Below, one piece after another: positions 1 to 10,011 of a stretch of 64,000 bases of DNA. The translations under genes and the position numbers were made by a program. The stretch's first letter is position 1. The number at the start of each line of letters is the position of its first letter. Below the pieces are notes generated by a model. It saw nothing but the letters and a program-made list of their open reading frames with translations, searched no databases and was not told the origin of the DNA. The stretch comes from Edaphochlamys debaryana (lineage: Eukaryota; Chlorophyta; Chlorophyceae; Chlamydomonadales): positions 1 through 64,000 of the forward strand of contig JAEHOE010000262.1 of NCBI GenBank assembly GCA_016858145.1, written 5' to 3'.

Positions 1-148
1 TTTGAAGGCCGTTTGCAGTGTTTTGCGGAGTTGGGCTCACGGCAGGGGCGTGGATGAGGTCCCACCGACCACCCTGTCCTAGCGGCCAGGGCGGATTGGT
101 CAGTGCAGTATGCAGGCCCGGGACGCCCCTTGATGGAGGCGGGGCACA

Positions 149-185
149 CCCTGCGGCGCATAACAAACGGGAGGGAGCCGCAGGG
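149..185 (+). other. Hairpin 1 of element B (9-bp perfect stem)
   Basis: CCCTGCGGC (149-157) pairs exactly with GCCGCAGGG (177-185) around a 19-nt loop. The same loop recurs in the hairpin at 308-344. A third, weaker version lies near 203-238. Confidence 0.7.
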
Positions 186-307
186 GGGGGGGGGGTTTTC
201 GCCCGGCGGCGCATAACAACTGGAGGGAGTCGCAGGGCAGGTTCGGGACCGGTGAGCTACACGTGGCGTTTGATGGGATGTGCACCTTGCGGAAAGGGGA
301 CATAGTC

Positions 308-344
308 CTCTGCGGCGCATAACAAACGGGATGGAGCCGCAGAG
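308..344 (+). other. Hairpin 3 of element B (9-bp perfect stem)
   Basis: CTCTGCGGC (308-316) pairs exactly with GCCGCAGAG (336-344). Compared with the hairpin at 149-185, one base differs in each arm and pairing is preserved (C-G replaced by T-A). Confidence 0.7.
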
Positions 345-638
345 TGGAGTGATGTGGGGTCGGGAGAGCCAGGATCGAGAGGGGTACGGCCAACAGTGTG
401 AGCACATGATGAACGGTAAACGGTTACTGATAGGAGGCCGCGGCCGAGGAGGGGGCCATCGATACCCTCTGACATGGTCATTGCGTCCAAGGACTAAAGT
501 GGGACCTGAGTGTGGTCAGTGCAGAGTTATGACAGGGACTTGCGTCTGGCTTGCATGGGGCAAGCCCGGGAGGTGGGGTCGCTTGCCCCAGCCGTTCAGC
601 GCTGTGCCCCAGGGGTCCTTCATTGTAAAACCCGACGA

Positions 639-1740
639 CTGCTCAAGATAGCGGGAACGGTGCTCATGATAGCGGTCAGGGTGCCTGGCGGGGCCTCCGG
701 GGCCTGGGCCGGGGGCGGGAGCCGCCGGCGCCCACACACGCCCAAGCCTGTCCCCCAGTGTGCAATGTAGAATGGGTCCCTGTCCCTCGCGTCCCATGCA
801 AGGAACACACCTGCAGAGGGCCTGCTCATGATAGCGGGAACGGTGCTCATGATAGCGGTCAGGGTGCCTGGCGGGGCCTCCGGGGCCTGGGGAGGGGGGA
901 GCCGCCGGCGCCCACACACGCCCAAGCCTGTCCCCCAGTGTGCAATGTAGAATGGGTCCCTGTCCCTCGCGTCCCATGCAAGGAACACACCTGCAGAGGG
1001 CCTGCTCATGATAGCGGGAACGGTGCTCATGATAGCGGTCAGGGTGCCTGGCGGGGCCTCCGGGGCCTGGGCCTGGGGAGGGGGAGCCGCCGGCGCCCAC
1101 ACACGCCCAAGCCTGTCCCCCAGTGTGCAATGTAGAATGGGTCCCTGTCCCTCGCGTCCCATGCAAGGAACACACCTGCAGAGGGCCTGCTCATGATAGC
1201 GGAACGGTGCTCATGATAGCGGTCAGGGTGCCTGGCGGGGCCTCCGGGGCCTGGGCCTGGGGAGGGGGAGCCGCCGGCGCCCACACACGCCCAAGCCTGT
1301 CCCCCAGTGTGCAATGTAGAATGGGTCCCTGTCCCTCGCGTCCCATGCAAGGAACGCACCTGCAGAGGGCCTGCTCATGATAGCGGGAACGGTGCTCATG
1401 ATAGCGGTCAGGGTGCCTGGCGGGGCCTCCGGGGCTTGGGGAGGGGGGAGCCGCCGGCGCCCACACACGCCCAAGCCTGTCCCCCAGTGTGCAATGTAGA
1501 ATGGGTCCCTGTCCCTCGCGTCCCATGCAAGGAACACACCTGCAGAGGGCCTGCTCATGATAGCGGGAACGGTGCTCATGATAGCGGTCAGGGTGCCTGG
1601 CGGGGCCTCCGGGGCTTGGGGAGGGGGCGGGAGCCGCCGGCGCCCACACACGCCCAAGCCTGTCCCCCAGTGTGCAATGTAGAATGGGTCCCTGTCCCTC
1701 GCGTCCCATGCAAGGAACGCACCTGCAGAGGGCCTGCTCA
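639..1740 (+). repeat. Satellite A array, block 1 (about 6 monomers)
   Basis: Tandem monomers of about 178-183 bp. Each holds two copies of TGCTCATGATAGCGG set 21 bp apart, then GGGTGCCTGGCGGGGCCTCC, a G-rich stretch of variable length, GAGCCGCCGGCGCCCACACA, TGTAGAATGGGTCCCTGTCC and ACCTGCAGAGGGC. Length differences come mainly from the G-rich stretch and from one G in the AGCGG(G)AACGG segment. The block starts right after B copy 1 and ends at CTGCTCA (1734-1740), where B copy 2 is inserted. No gene is seen. Confidence 0.97.
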
Positions 1741-2578
1741 GGGCGGTGAAACGACACGAGGTGTGGCTTGCTGTGCCCCCAGAGGGCACCGGGATTCATG
1801 CGCGAGTGTGGGACGTGGTGTGTCTGGCCGCGATATGCGCGATGGACCGGGCCAGAAGGTACAAGTATGCGCACAGGGACGCTCAGGACCACTCCTTGAT
1901 GATGGCACAGGTTTTTAGCAGTAGCACGAGGCGAGTTTGAGGGCCGTTTGCAGTGTTTTGCGGAGGTTGGGCTCACGCACAGGGGCTGGGATGAGGTCCC
2001 AACCGACCACCCTTTCCTAGCGGCCAGGGCGGATGGATCAGTGCAGTATGCAGGCCCGGACGCCCCTTGATGGAGGCGGGGCACACCCTGCGGCGCATAA
2101 CAAACGGGAGGGAGCCGCAGGGGGGGGGGGGGTTTCGCCCGGCGGCGCATAACAAACGGGAGGGAGTCGCAGGGCAGGGGCGGGGACCGGGTGAGCTACA
2201 CGTGGCGTTTGATGGGATGTGCACCTTGCGGAAAGGGGACATAGTCCTCTGCGGCGCAAACAAACGGGAGGGAGCCGCAGAGTGGGAGTGAATGTGGGGT
2301 CGGGAGAGCCAGGATCGAGAGGTGTACGGCCAACAGTGTGAGCACATGATGAACGGTAAACGGTTACTGATAGGAGGCGCGGCCGAGGAGGGGCCATCGA
2401 TACACGCTGAGCATGGTCATTGCGTGCCAAGGACTAAGGTGGGACCTGAGTGTGGTCAGTGCAAGTTATGACAGGGACTTGCGTTCTGGCTTGCAGGGGC
2501 AAGCCCGTGAGGTGGGTCGCTTGGCCCCAGCGTTCAGCGCTGTGACCCCAGGGGGTCCTTCATTGTAAACACCGAGGA
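1741..2578 (+). repeat. Dispersed element B, copy 2 (complete, about 838 bp)
   Basis: This is the only B copy with both ends in the window and a clean left junction. It is flanked by the 7-bp direct repeat CTGCTCA (1734-1740 and 2579-2585). Removing B with one CTGCTCA leaves an ordinary satellite A monomer of the TGCTCAAGATAGCGG subtype. This looks like insertion with a target-site duplication. It carries a 13-G run at 2120-2132 and the same hairpin motifs as copy 1. No terminal inverted repeats, long shared open frame or polyA tail are visible, so its class is unknown. Confidence 0.85.
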
Positions 2579-3340
2579 CTGCTCAAGATAGCGGGAACGG
2601 TGCTCATGATAGCGGTCAGGGTGCCTGGCGGGGCCTCCGGGGCCTGGGCCGGGGGCGGGAGCCGCCGGCGCCCACACACGCCCAAGCCTGTCCCCCAGTG
2701 TGCAATGTAGAATGGGTCCCTGTCCCTCGCGTCCCATGCAAGGAACACACCTGCAGAGGCCCTGCTCATGATAGCGGGAACGGTGCTCATGATAGCGGTC
2801 AGGGTGCCTGGCGGGGCCTCCGGGGCCTGGGGAGGGGGAGCCGCCGGCGCCCACACACGCCCAAGCCTGTCCCCCAGTGTGCAATGTAGAATGGGTCCCT
2901 GTCCCTCGCGTCCCATGCAAGGAACGCACCTGTGGAGGCCCTGCTCATGATAGCGGGAACGGTGCTCATGATAGCGGTCAGGGTGCCTGGCGGGGCCTCC
3001 GGGGCCCTGGGGAGGGGGAGCCGCCGGCGCCCACACACGCCCAAGCCTGTCCCCCATTGCCCACTGCATGTTCCGTCCCTGTCCCTCGCGTCCCATGCAA
3101 GGAACGCACCTGCAGAGGGCCTGCTCATGATAGCGAACGGTGCTCATGATAGCGGTCAGGGTGCCTGGCGGGGCCTCCGGGGCCTGGGCCGGGGGCGGGA
3201 GCCGCCGGCGGCCCACACACGCCCAAGCCTGTCCCCCAGTGTGCAATGTAGAATGGGTCCCTGTCCCTCGCGTCCCATGCAAGGAACACACCTGCAGAGG
3301 CCTGCTCATGATAGCGGGAACGGTGCTCATGATAGCGGTC
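2579..3340 (+). repeat. Satellite A array, block 2 (about 4 monomers)
   Basis: Same monomer as block 1. One unit carries the variant third quarter with CATTGCCCACTGCATGTTCC (about 3055-3074), which recurs only near the edges of the large array. The block stops in mid-monomer, just after the second CTCATGATAGCGG, and the sequence then becomes single-copy. Confidence 0.95.
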
Positions 3341-3788
3341 ATCAGCGTGCGCATTTTCATGATATGTAGGTTTCGCGTCACGCTTCCTTCCTCGATTAAC
3401 GGCCCGCAACCTGTAACCGCCTAGGAAAGCCTCACACGACCGGCTATGCATGAAGACATGGTGGCTAGGGGTAAGGTGCCGGTCGCACCTTGTACCCCGT
3501 TGCCGGTCTACATACGCTCCCAGCTCGCTAACGCCTTCCTCCTCCGTGATGCGCTAACCCAATGCAACGCTATTTATTGTTAAGCGAGGTCAAGGTTTCA
3601 CGGCATAAAGACATGAGCGATAACTGCCCATTCAATACGTATCCGTTTGCACTCCCTTCCTTTCCTGCCGCACTATTCATCGCATGCTACCTAACTATCA
3701 CTAGTGACAGTGCAAACGTTTCAGCCAACAGAAAAAAACTAAGGTTACGCCATAGGTGTGTACACCCTATTGCAACATCGTATGCACC
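3341..3788. other. Single-copy intergenic spacer, no gene seen
   Basis: Base composition is near balanced, in contrast with the satellites. It lies 3' of the minus-strand gene ending at 3789 and probably contains its 3' untranslated region and terminator. I see no convincing reading frame, RNA gene or repeat here. Confidence 0.6.
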
Positions 3789-6700
3789 TTAGACCTTGGA
3801 CACTGTGATGGGGGGAAATGAAGCAGGATGCCCAACATATGTTCCCTTGTTATCCTCCTTGCCAACTGGCATAGCAGGCAAGGGAATATCCGTGCTGTTG
3901 CGACGGCGATAATACTGAACCGACAACATCGCAACCAGCGCAAGCGCCAGTGCACCGAAAACTGATCCCAAAACGATGCCGACAATAGCTTCAGTGCTAA
4001 GCTCACTCGAGCCAGACTCCTGTCCGTCATCTGCAGGCTGCTGTCCCTCACCTGCGGGCAGGCAGCATTGGCAACGCATTGCGTACATCTGTATCAGAGG
4101 ATACTCCGTTCATACATCTTACGCTAAAGGTGAGACCGATTCGAGATCTCTTCACCCACAAATGATTAGAGTGCATCACTTACTAGCTGAGGCCTTGATG
4201 CTGCAGTCCTCAAGAACGCATGGATTCGTTGTAGGGGCAAGCTGCAAGAAGCCATTGCAGTCGCTGCAGGGTCCACATATACACACAATGGCAGCGGCAT
4301 GTTACAGTATTGCAGTAAAAACGGAACGTATGGAATCGATGTACGCACAGTAAGCAAGATTACGCAAGAATGGCTGGCTGGCTGGAGAAAAGCATGTGGC
4401 GTCATGACAAATGCAAAGGAAGAGCATCAACAGCTCTTAAACTGGGCAACGTACGTACCTGTATAAGAATGGGCAGATCACAGGCGGCTTGGCTTGATTG
4501 CAGCCTGGCTTGCCGATTGCCGTAAGCTGCTGCCCGGTGCATGAAGACGAGTCAATGACCGTCGGTGTGTCGAAATCAACGTTCCTCACAAAGGTCGTTG
4601 GCTTGCAGTGGCCGCACGCGGATGGTGTGATGGCCAGAGTGAGGTCGCTCAGGATCTGCACACGGACCATGGATCCATATTTTCAGATACAGTAAACAAA
4701 CAAACCAGCTCATGTATGAGCACTGTTTGCCAACAGCTAGAATTGTCACAGACAATTCCGTATGCCCGGTGTGTTGCCCCAGCACACGCTGCCGGTTTCA
4801 CTCAATCATCTCTCAACTGAACCCACCAGATCAGCACGTAGCAGTCCACGTATCCACCAGTCACTTCCCATGGAAGCGCTCATGGTCCCATCAATACGGT
4901 ACACTTTCTTGCCCTGGACGACGTTCAAATCCGACTGCAGGCCAAAGAGCTTAACGAACATAGCCGTTGTGATGGAGCGTACATCACAGGGTTGCGGCGC
5001 GCTTGGGAGCTTGCAATAGTTCGCATAGTATGACTCGTCGATGACGATGTCCACCTGAGGCATATGTCAACATGCATGCAGGCCTGTTTCATCCACTTCA
5101 AACCAACAAAAATGCTGACGGGACATGATGGCCTTCGTTTGGTGTCAATGGATGACACAACACCGCTGCATATAGCTTGCTTCGCAGCTTTAGACTATCG
5201 AGTGCAAAGCTCAAGTACAAGCTCCGCTTACCTCTTTGAGGATTTGGGAGAAAGTATTTGATCCTTCAGCGGTGTCGATGTTCACAACAAGCATTGGATT
5301 GCCGTTGTTTGGCTTCAATTCCACTAGTGGAGAGGCAGCATACGTTGCCGACAAGGCGTTCATGTCGAGCAATGCTCCGCCAGCATCCTGAGCACATAGA
5401 GTTGCACATGAGACTCCTTGCACCATGAATGTGGGCATTAAGGTGAACGAAAGAGCGACTGTATCACACTACAGTATGACAATCTTTTTAATCAAACCGG
5501 CACCGCAGGCCCCTGCCACCTTCGTTAGAGCCTCTTTGTAGCGTGCAAATGATACTTGGGCTTGCTTGGGGCCATAGTAGTCCAGGTAGCTAACCCATGC
5601 CACGACTGGCGGCTTGGCCTGAGACGTGCTCCAGAAGCTTGCCACACGTCCTTTCATTTCCGAGTAGGCATTCGTGATGGTGCTGTAAAGCGCATTGGCC
5701 TGCACCTCCTTGTTAAAGAAGGCAGCCATGAACTTGATCCACTCCACACGCTGCAAGGCACCATCGTCCGCTGATGCTCTGCAGTGAAAGAACGTAGGGT
5801 GAAGCACTTGTTACAGCACAGGTTGGGTTACGAGGTGTATGGTTTGCAAGGTTCCAAAGGTGACAAGCCAATGCCTGTGCAAGAAGTAACCTGATTCCTT
5901 GCTTACGTGAAGGAAACAGCTTTGGTAACGTTCGACGGTGACCACACAAAGAATGCGTCGACGGCATTCACTTGCTCTTGAAGCGCAGTGAGGTCCTTGG
6001 GGGGCGACGTCGGGTCAAGCGCAATCCGATTGCAACCTGAACGCATGCGAGTAATGCAAGCAGGAGACGACAGAGGGACTGATGAGGGGCTCCTCCATCC
6101 ATGAACATCAACGACTACCGGTGTACTGAGTCCATGTACTGAATCCATCCCATGCATCAATGGCGGCCGCATTTCTTCCCGACATTTACATTCAGCATAG
6201 CCAGTCCCACATGTTTTGATTGGTGTATATAAGGTTCTCATCACACATCGAGACAGCGCCCTGTACGTAACTAACCTGACTTTGAGTTCAGTAGCTGCAG
6301 GCATGGCTCCACTGCATATGTGCTGGTGTAGGCAACACGTGGTAGCAAATCCAATGCCTCCTGTTCAGGCCAGTGGGATTCCAGATGAGTATAGATCACT
6401 TTGCGACCTATCTGCCGACTGACTACCTTGAGCAAGCCACCCACAACCCATCCACAACTCACCAGGAATCCGAGAGCTGTGCTGTCGGGTGTGGCCACAG
6501 ACTGCAGTGGCACCTGAAACACCTTTGCTCCTGGAAGTTGCAGAGACAGGTCGGGCACAGGCGCTCCACACTGGTGCAGAATGTAGACTTCGTTGTTGCG
6601 CTTGTTTGTTACAAGCTTGTAGGTTCGGCGATACTCAATTGTGAAATCGCTAGCCGCAACGACCTGCATTTGAAGAAGAGTGTGCGCGAGGGCAGCGGAG

Positions 6701-6939
6701 CGTGGCCGACGGCATTAAGTGCTTCACTGGATGGTGGCGCGACGGCCATGGTTATCAGCAGGTCCCCGCACCTTCGCCTGAATCTCCACAGGAAAGAGGT
6801 TGACTGTGCTGTTAACTACAGGCGAGCCTGTCAAGCAGTCTGCTGCTGAGGCGGCGACGAAAGGCATCACCCATGCTCCGGCGAGCAGCGCGAGCAGAGC
6901 GAATGCCAAGCCATCGGGCTTCATGGTCTCTGAAGTCAT
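3789..6939 (-). CDS. Membrane-anchored periplasmic-binding-protein-like protein (Fe/B12 type), 10 exons
   Basis: Exons on the minus strand: 6939-6772, 6663-6463, 6360-6276, 6036-5907, 5778-5520, 5387-5232, 5054-4827, 4655-4459, 4263-4184 and 4051-3789. All introns are GT-AG (102-239 bp) and all junction phases agree, giving 588 aa. Residues 1-33 are a signal peptide; initiation at Met6 is equally possible. Residues 40-415 resemble the eukaryotic branch of the ABC-transporter periplasmic-binding fold (Fe-siderophore/B12 class). Landmarks are YILHQCG (83-89), SGCN after exon 3, VEWIKFMAAFF, KPPVVAWVSYL, DAGG (282-285), VDIVIDE (334-340), YRIDG (385-389) and LSDLT (411-415). A cysteine-rich stalk follows (about 418-501). 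One transmembrane helix (523-545) precedes YYRRR and a tail of about 36 residues, so the binding domain should face outward. The ligand is unknown; metal chelate or cofactor binding is a family-based guess. Exon 7's donor (CTG|GTGGGT) is the least canonical but gives the best family match. Confidence 0.85.
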
Positions 6940-7307
6940 CCGCAGATCATGTGATGGAAATTGGCGGCCGGCGCTGGGAATTCTCGTGATGCTTCACAAA
7001 TGCGACGACCTGCTATGGTCAGAAAAGCGGTCCCGACACAGATATGATCCTTTGTTGTTCGGTAGTTGTTGGTATGGCGCTGTCCCTCTTTGTATTGGAG
7101 GGTAACCGCCCGGCGGAGGCAGGTTCGTTGTATGGCGCTGTCCCCTTTTGTACCGGAGGACGGTACCCCCGTCCCTTTTTTCTCCTAGGCCACCTGCCCA
7201 TTTTCCATTGTGTGCTTCTTGTAGAGCTCTCATACCTCTACTGATCCACACAGGGTTTGCTCTACCCTTTCCTTCACGGTCGACAGCTGCACACATACAG
7301 CATCACA
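6940..7307. promoter_or_regulatory. Presumed bidirectional promoter between divergent genes
   Basis: The 368 bp separate the start codons of the minus-strand gene (6939) and the plus-strand gene (7308), so both promoters and both 5' untranslated regions must lie here. No clear TATA box is seen. The segment contains a duplicated motif at 7073-7102 and 7131-7159. The role is inferred from position only. Confidence 0.55.
7073..7159 (+). repeat. Imperfect direct repeat in the shared promoter
   Basis: TATGGCGCTGTCCCTCTTTG (from 7073) recurs as TATGGCGCTGTCCCCTTTTG (from 7131), each followed by TA..GGAGG, at a spacing of 58 bp. It could be a pair of regulatory sites or a small local duplication. 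Confidence 0.7.
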
Positions 7308-8303
7308 ATGACGTCGTCGCTCTCAGTATCGCACCACACTCGGCCACAATCTGCATTCTGGCTGCTTACTATTTGCTCATTCGTCCTCTTACTTTCGGTG
7401 GCCACCGCCGCATCCTCCGTTGGAACCATCAGGAATGCCCCGCTGCCGCGCGGCCGTCAGCAGCCGCTGCGAGAGCCAGCACCGGACAAAGACGTTGTCT
7501 TAACGCGCTGTGGAAATGTTGAGGCACTCCTGTCGCCTGAGCTGCTGAGGCGGGCCACTTCATTGGTGGTTTTCAACACAGTGGGCGCAGCAGAACTGCG
7601 AGGAAACCTCTCCATGCCAGCAGCGTCGGGGAACGATTTGGCCTCACAGGTGTGTTGAGAGATCAGTCTGTGACAGGCAGATGCAGTTCACTGTGCAGTG
7701 ATTCAGGTGCCATAACGTGCTTTGGCGTGGGCGGGCCTGCCCTAGACTACGTGATGACTGTTGCTAGCCCTTGCTTTCAACTAACGTGCTTCGTGCAGAC
7801 GACGTACCGAGGTGCAGGATGGCTCACTTTGTACCACACCAGCGCTCCGTATCTTGAGGTATGAGTTCAGTAATGGTTCATTAGTGGACGCGCAACCTAT
7901 GATCTGCGAAGGGCGAAGCGTCCCAGCGAAGTTGCCCTGTGCTGGTTGCCCATAGCACTTGACCAGCAAGTGCACTGTTCCTTCAAATCTTTCGCTAACT
8001 ACTGTATAATTCTCCGTTGCACATGTAGCACAACTCACACATTCACTTGCGGTGCTTCATCTTGAAGTACGCACGCGTGGACGTAGCATCAGATGAACGG
8101 CTGGCCCCTAAGTTGTGTTTTTGGTAAGTGTGCGTGTGTGTCAGATGCGTGTAAAGGGCTGCTCGCATGAGCCTGGGAGTCTGAGGCGCGGTGATTAGCC
8201 GGCCGGCCTTACATACGGAACCGAAAGCCGGAGGAGACCGAAGCCCGCCCCATCCCGCCCATCTCGATCCGTTACGTTTGTGTCGCCGCTGAAGCCGCGT
8301 CAG

Positions 8304-8348
<45 letters not shown>

Positions 8349-8839
8349 CGTGTGTGCCTAGTTATGTTTTGCATATACCATGATTGTCCACGCATGGCCA
8401 CACACTACTCTCTCACTGTGTCTCAAAATGTGTCTTCTTCGCTCATTAATACTGAGACCTTTCATCACACCATCTCGTAGGTCCATGAAGGAGGAAGCGG
8501 ATGGACCTGAACCGGCTCCCGTTTTGCATCTACTTCCCTCCATTCTGTGACTGGAGTGTCGACCCTTGTGTACCCATACCCTCCAACAAGGAGTGGTTTG
8601 TCAAATGGCAGCAGGCGCATGGCACTGAATTCAATCTGGATGTGCCCAATGTAGTGCGTGACATAGAAATGGCAATCAATTTGTAAGGGGGGTGTTTCCC
8701 CTTCAGTGAAGTAAACCTGACACTCTGGCCAGCATGCCATGGCATGGGTGTCCGTATCCCATACCACAGCGTCATCCTAAGCTTTGATCTCCAGGCTGAC
8801 ATTGCAACTGCACCAAGTGTATCTTCTGCTGCTGCCTGA
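7308..8839 (+). CDS. Spliced gene for an unrecognised secretory protein, 3' part interrupted
   Basis: Proposed exons: 7308-7649, 7799-7858, 8029-8123 and 8491 onward. The first two introns are GT-AG with phases that agree. The product starts with a hydrophobic signal peptide (residues about 15-34, FWLLTICSFVLLLSVATA). Exon 4 reads through WFVKWQQAHG and NVVRDIEMAIN to a TAA at 8684-8686, giving about 230 aa. The same frame then continues open for 50 codons (SEVNLTLWPACHGMGV, then SFDLQADIATA) to TGA at 8837-8839 and looks coding. The interruption sits inside a 24-bp, in-phase GT...AG segment (8683-8706). The acceptor of exon 4 is uncertain: the better site at 8480 puts exon 4 in another frame that stops soon, while 8490 opens the long frame. 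I do not recognise the family. It may be a gene with an odd intron, a recent pseudogene, or one hit by a sequence error. Confidence 0.5.
8305..8356 (+). repeat. (TG)n(CG)n(TG)n microsatellite in the third intron
   Basis: A run of TG dinucleotides (8305-8340) passes into CG (8341-8350) and back into TG (8351-8356), all inside the third intron of the plus-strand gene. Alternating purine-pyrimidine DNA of this kind can adopt Z-form, and its length is likely polymorphic. Confidence 0.95.
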
Positions 8840-9697
8840 ATGAAGAGAATGAAGTAGGGGAAGAAAGCGCAGTTGGACTGATGGTGAATGAAGGTGGAAT
8901 GAACGGTTAGGCTGAGCTATATTGATATATGACAATTGTAGTAGGGCTTGTAGCGTCAGAGGTGGGGCGGGGTAGGCGGGGGTAGCGGGGGCGGCCGGGG
9001 TGGGGAGGTGGAAGAAAGCGATGGCCCCATCCAGCTGCCCCCAGGCCCCAGCTGCCCCCGGTCCCCAGTATGTAGCAGACCGGCCACCGCCTAAACCTGC
9101 TGCCTTGCCCAACCCGTCTGTGGGTCCTCGTGTGGAATGGCCTCGGCCTTTATCTGGCAGGCGGGGGGGGCGGGCCCGCCCGCCCAAGCTGGATCAGATA
9201 AGCGCACCACCCGGGCCCAAGTGGGGTGTGTGAGCTTACTTGTGGTTGCGGGCTGGCCGTATTGCTACGAGGGCAGGGTGTCCAAAACGCCAAGCCACTT
9301 TTGGATGCTGCACTGCCGCTCGTTAAGGAAGTAAGCGCCCGCTTGGTCTGCTAGCCCCTCCCAGCTCAGACCCTGGATGGTTTGGACCCTCACTCGAACA
9401 TCCTCTGCTGATGTAGACTGACTCCAACCGCTTTCATATAGGGTGTAAGTTTCAGGTACCGCGTTTGGCTCCTGAGTCGCGCTATAGCACGGAGAAACGG
9501 GTGGGGCCGATTTCGCTGACAACGAGACAGCCATGCGAGATCCCCCCGTGTATCCCTCACGGTTTCAGAAGGGGTTGTGTCCCCTTCACTGTACTCGAAG
9601 GGGCCGTGCTGAGCAGTCGTCAGGACGGGTATCGGCCCTCAGCAGGGCTCCCAGCCGCCCGACGCCAGTCACCGCGCGGCGAGGCATTCGTAGTGAT
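8840..9697. other. Single-copy spacer with a G-rich tract, no supported gene
   Basis: The stretch lies between the 3' end of the plus-strand gene and the left end of the giant inverted repeat. About 8962-9010 is strongly G-rich on the plus strand, with many runs of three to five G, and could form G-quadruplexes. C-rich runs follow at 9020-9065. A minus-strand frame at 9265-9534 (89 codons) is open, but no family, splice context or repeat copy supports it. Confidence 0.5.
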
Positions 9698-10011
9698 GGT
9701 TCACCGTCGCTGATCATGATCTGGTTACTTACGGCTGGACCGTCAGAGCACCGTGATCTGGCGGAGCTAGCGAATCTCGACGCGCTTTCGCGGCTGTAAC
9801 ATCCCTACGGCATGCTGATAACAGTGCCTGGACCCCCGACCGCGTACGGCATCGTACGGCGACGCCCTTGTACGGCGACGCCCTTGGCCGCGACCGTCCG
9901 CCGGCGACCACGGCAAGCACAGCGCAAGGTGATCTGTGCCCCGCGACCACGCCCCTCACGCCCAGACTGCATCCCCTAAGCCTTCGACATGCCTTGAGGT
10001 AAGCCGCACCA

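Larger units (their letters stand above)
1..638 (+). repeat. Dispersed element B, copy 1 (left end outside window)
   Basis: The segment matches 1937-2578 and 59130-59741 almost base for base, in the same orientation, so it is one of three B copies in the window. The first about 200 bp of the element, seen in copy 2, lie before the window start. It contains a run of 13 G at 183-195 and three variants of a short motif built on GCATAACAAACGGGAGGGA flanked by complementary arms. It ends at CTGCTCA (639-645), where satellite A begins. No open frame is shared with the other copies, because small indels differ. It is probably a non-autonomous inserted element or part of a large repeat unit; the family is not recognised. 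Confidence 0.9.

Noticed and set aside
1..3340. Ribosomal intergenic spacer, since rDNA spacers often hold 100-200-bp subrepeats.
   Set aside because: No rRNA gene segment is found anywhere in the 64 kb, and the arrays flank protein-coding DNA.
8280..8480. 66-codon frame running through the TG/CG microsatellite.
   Set aside because: It is an intronic artefact of the dinucleotide repeat (repeated Cys-Val codons).
9265..9534. 89-codon minus-strand frame (with EGLADQAGAYFLNERQCSIQ) as a small gene or retroelement fragment.
   Set aside because: The composition is plausible, but I recognise no family and see no upstream exon, repeat copy or other support.
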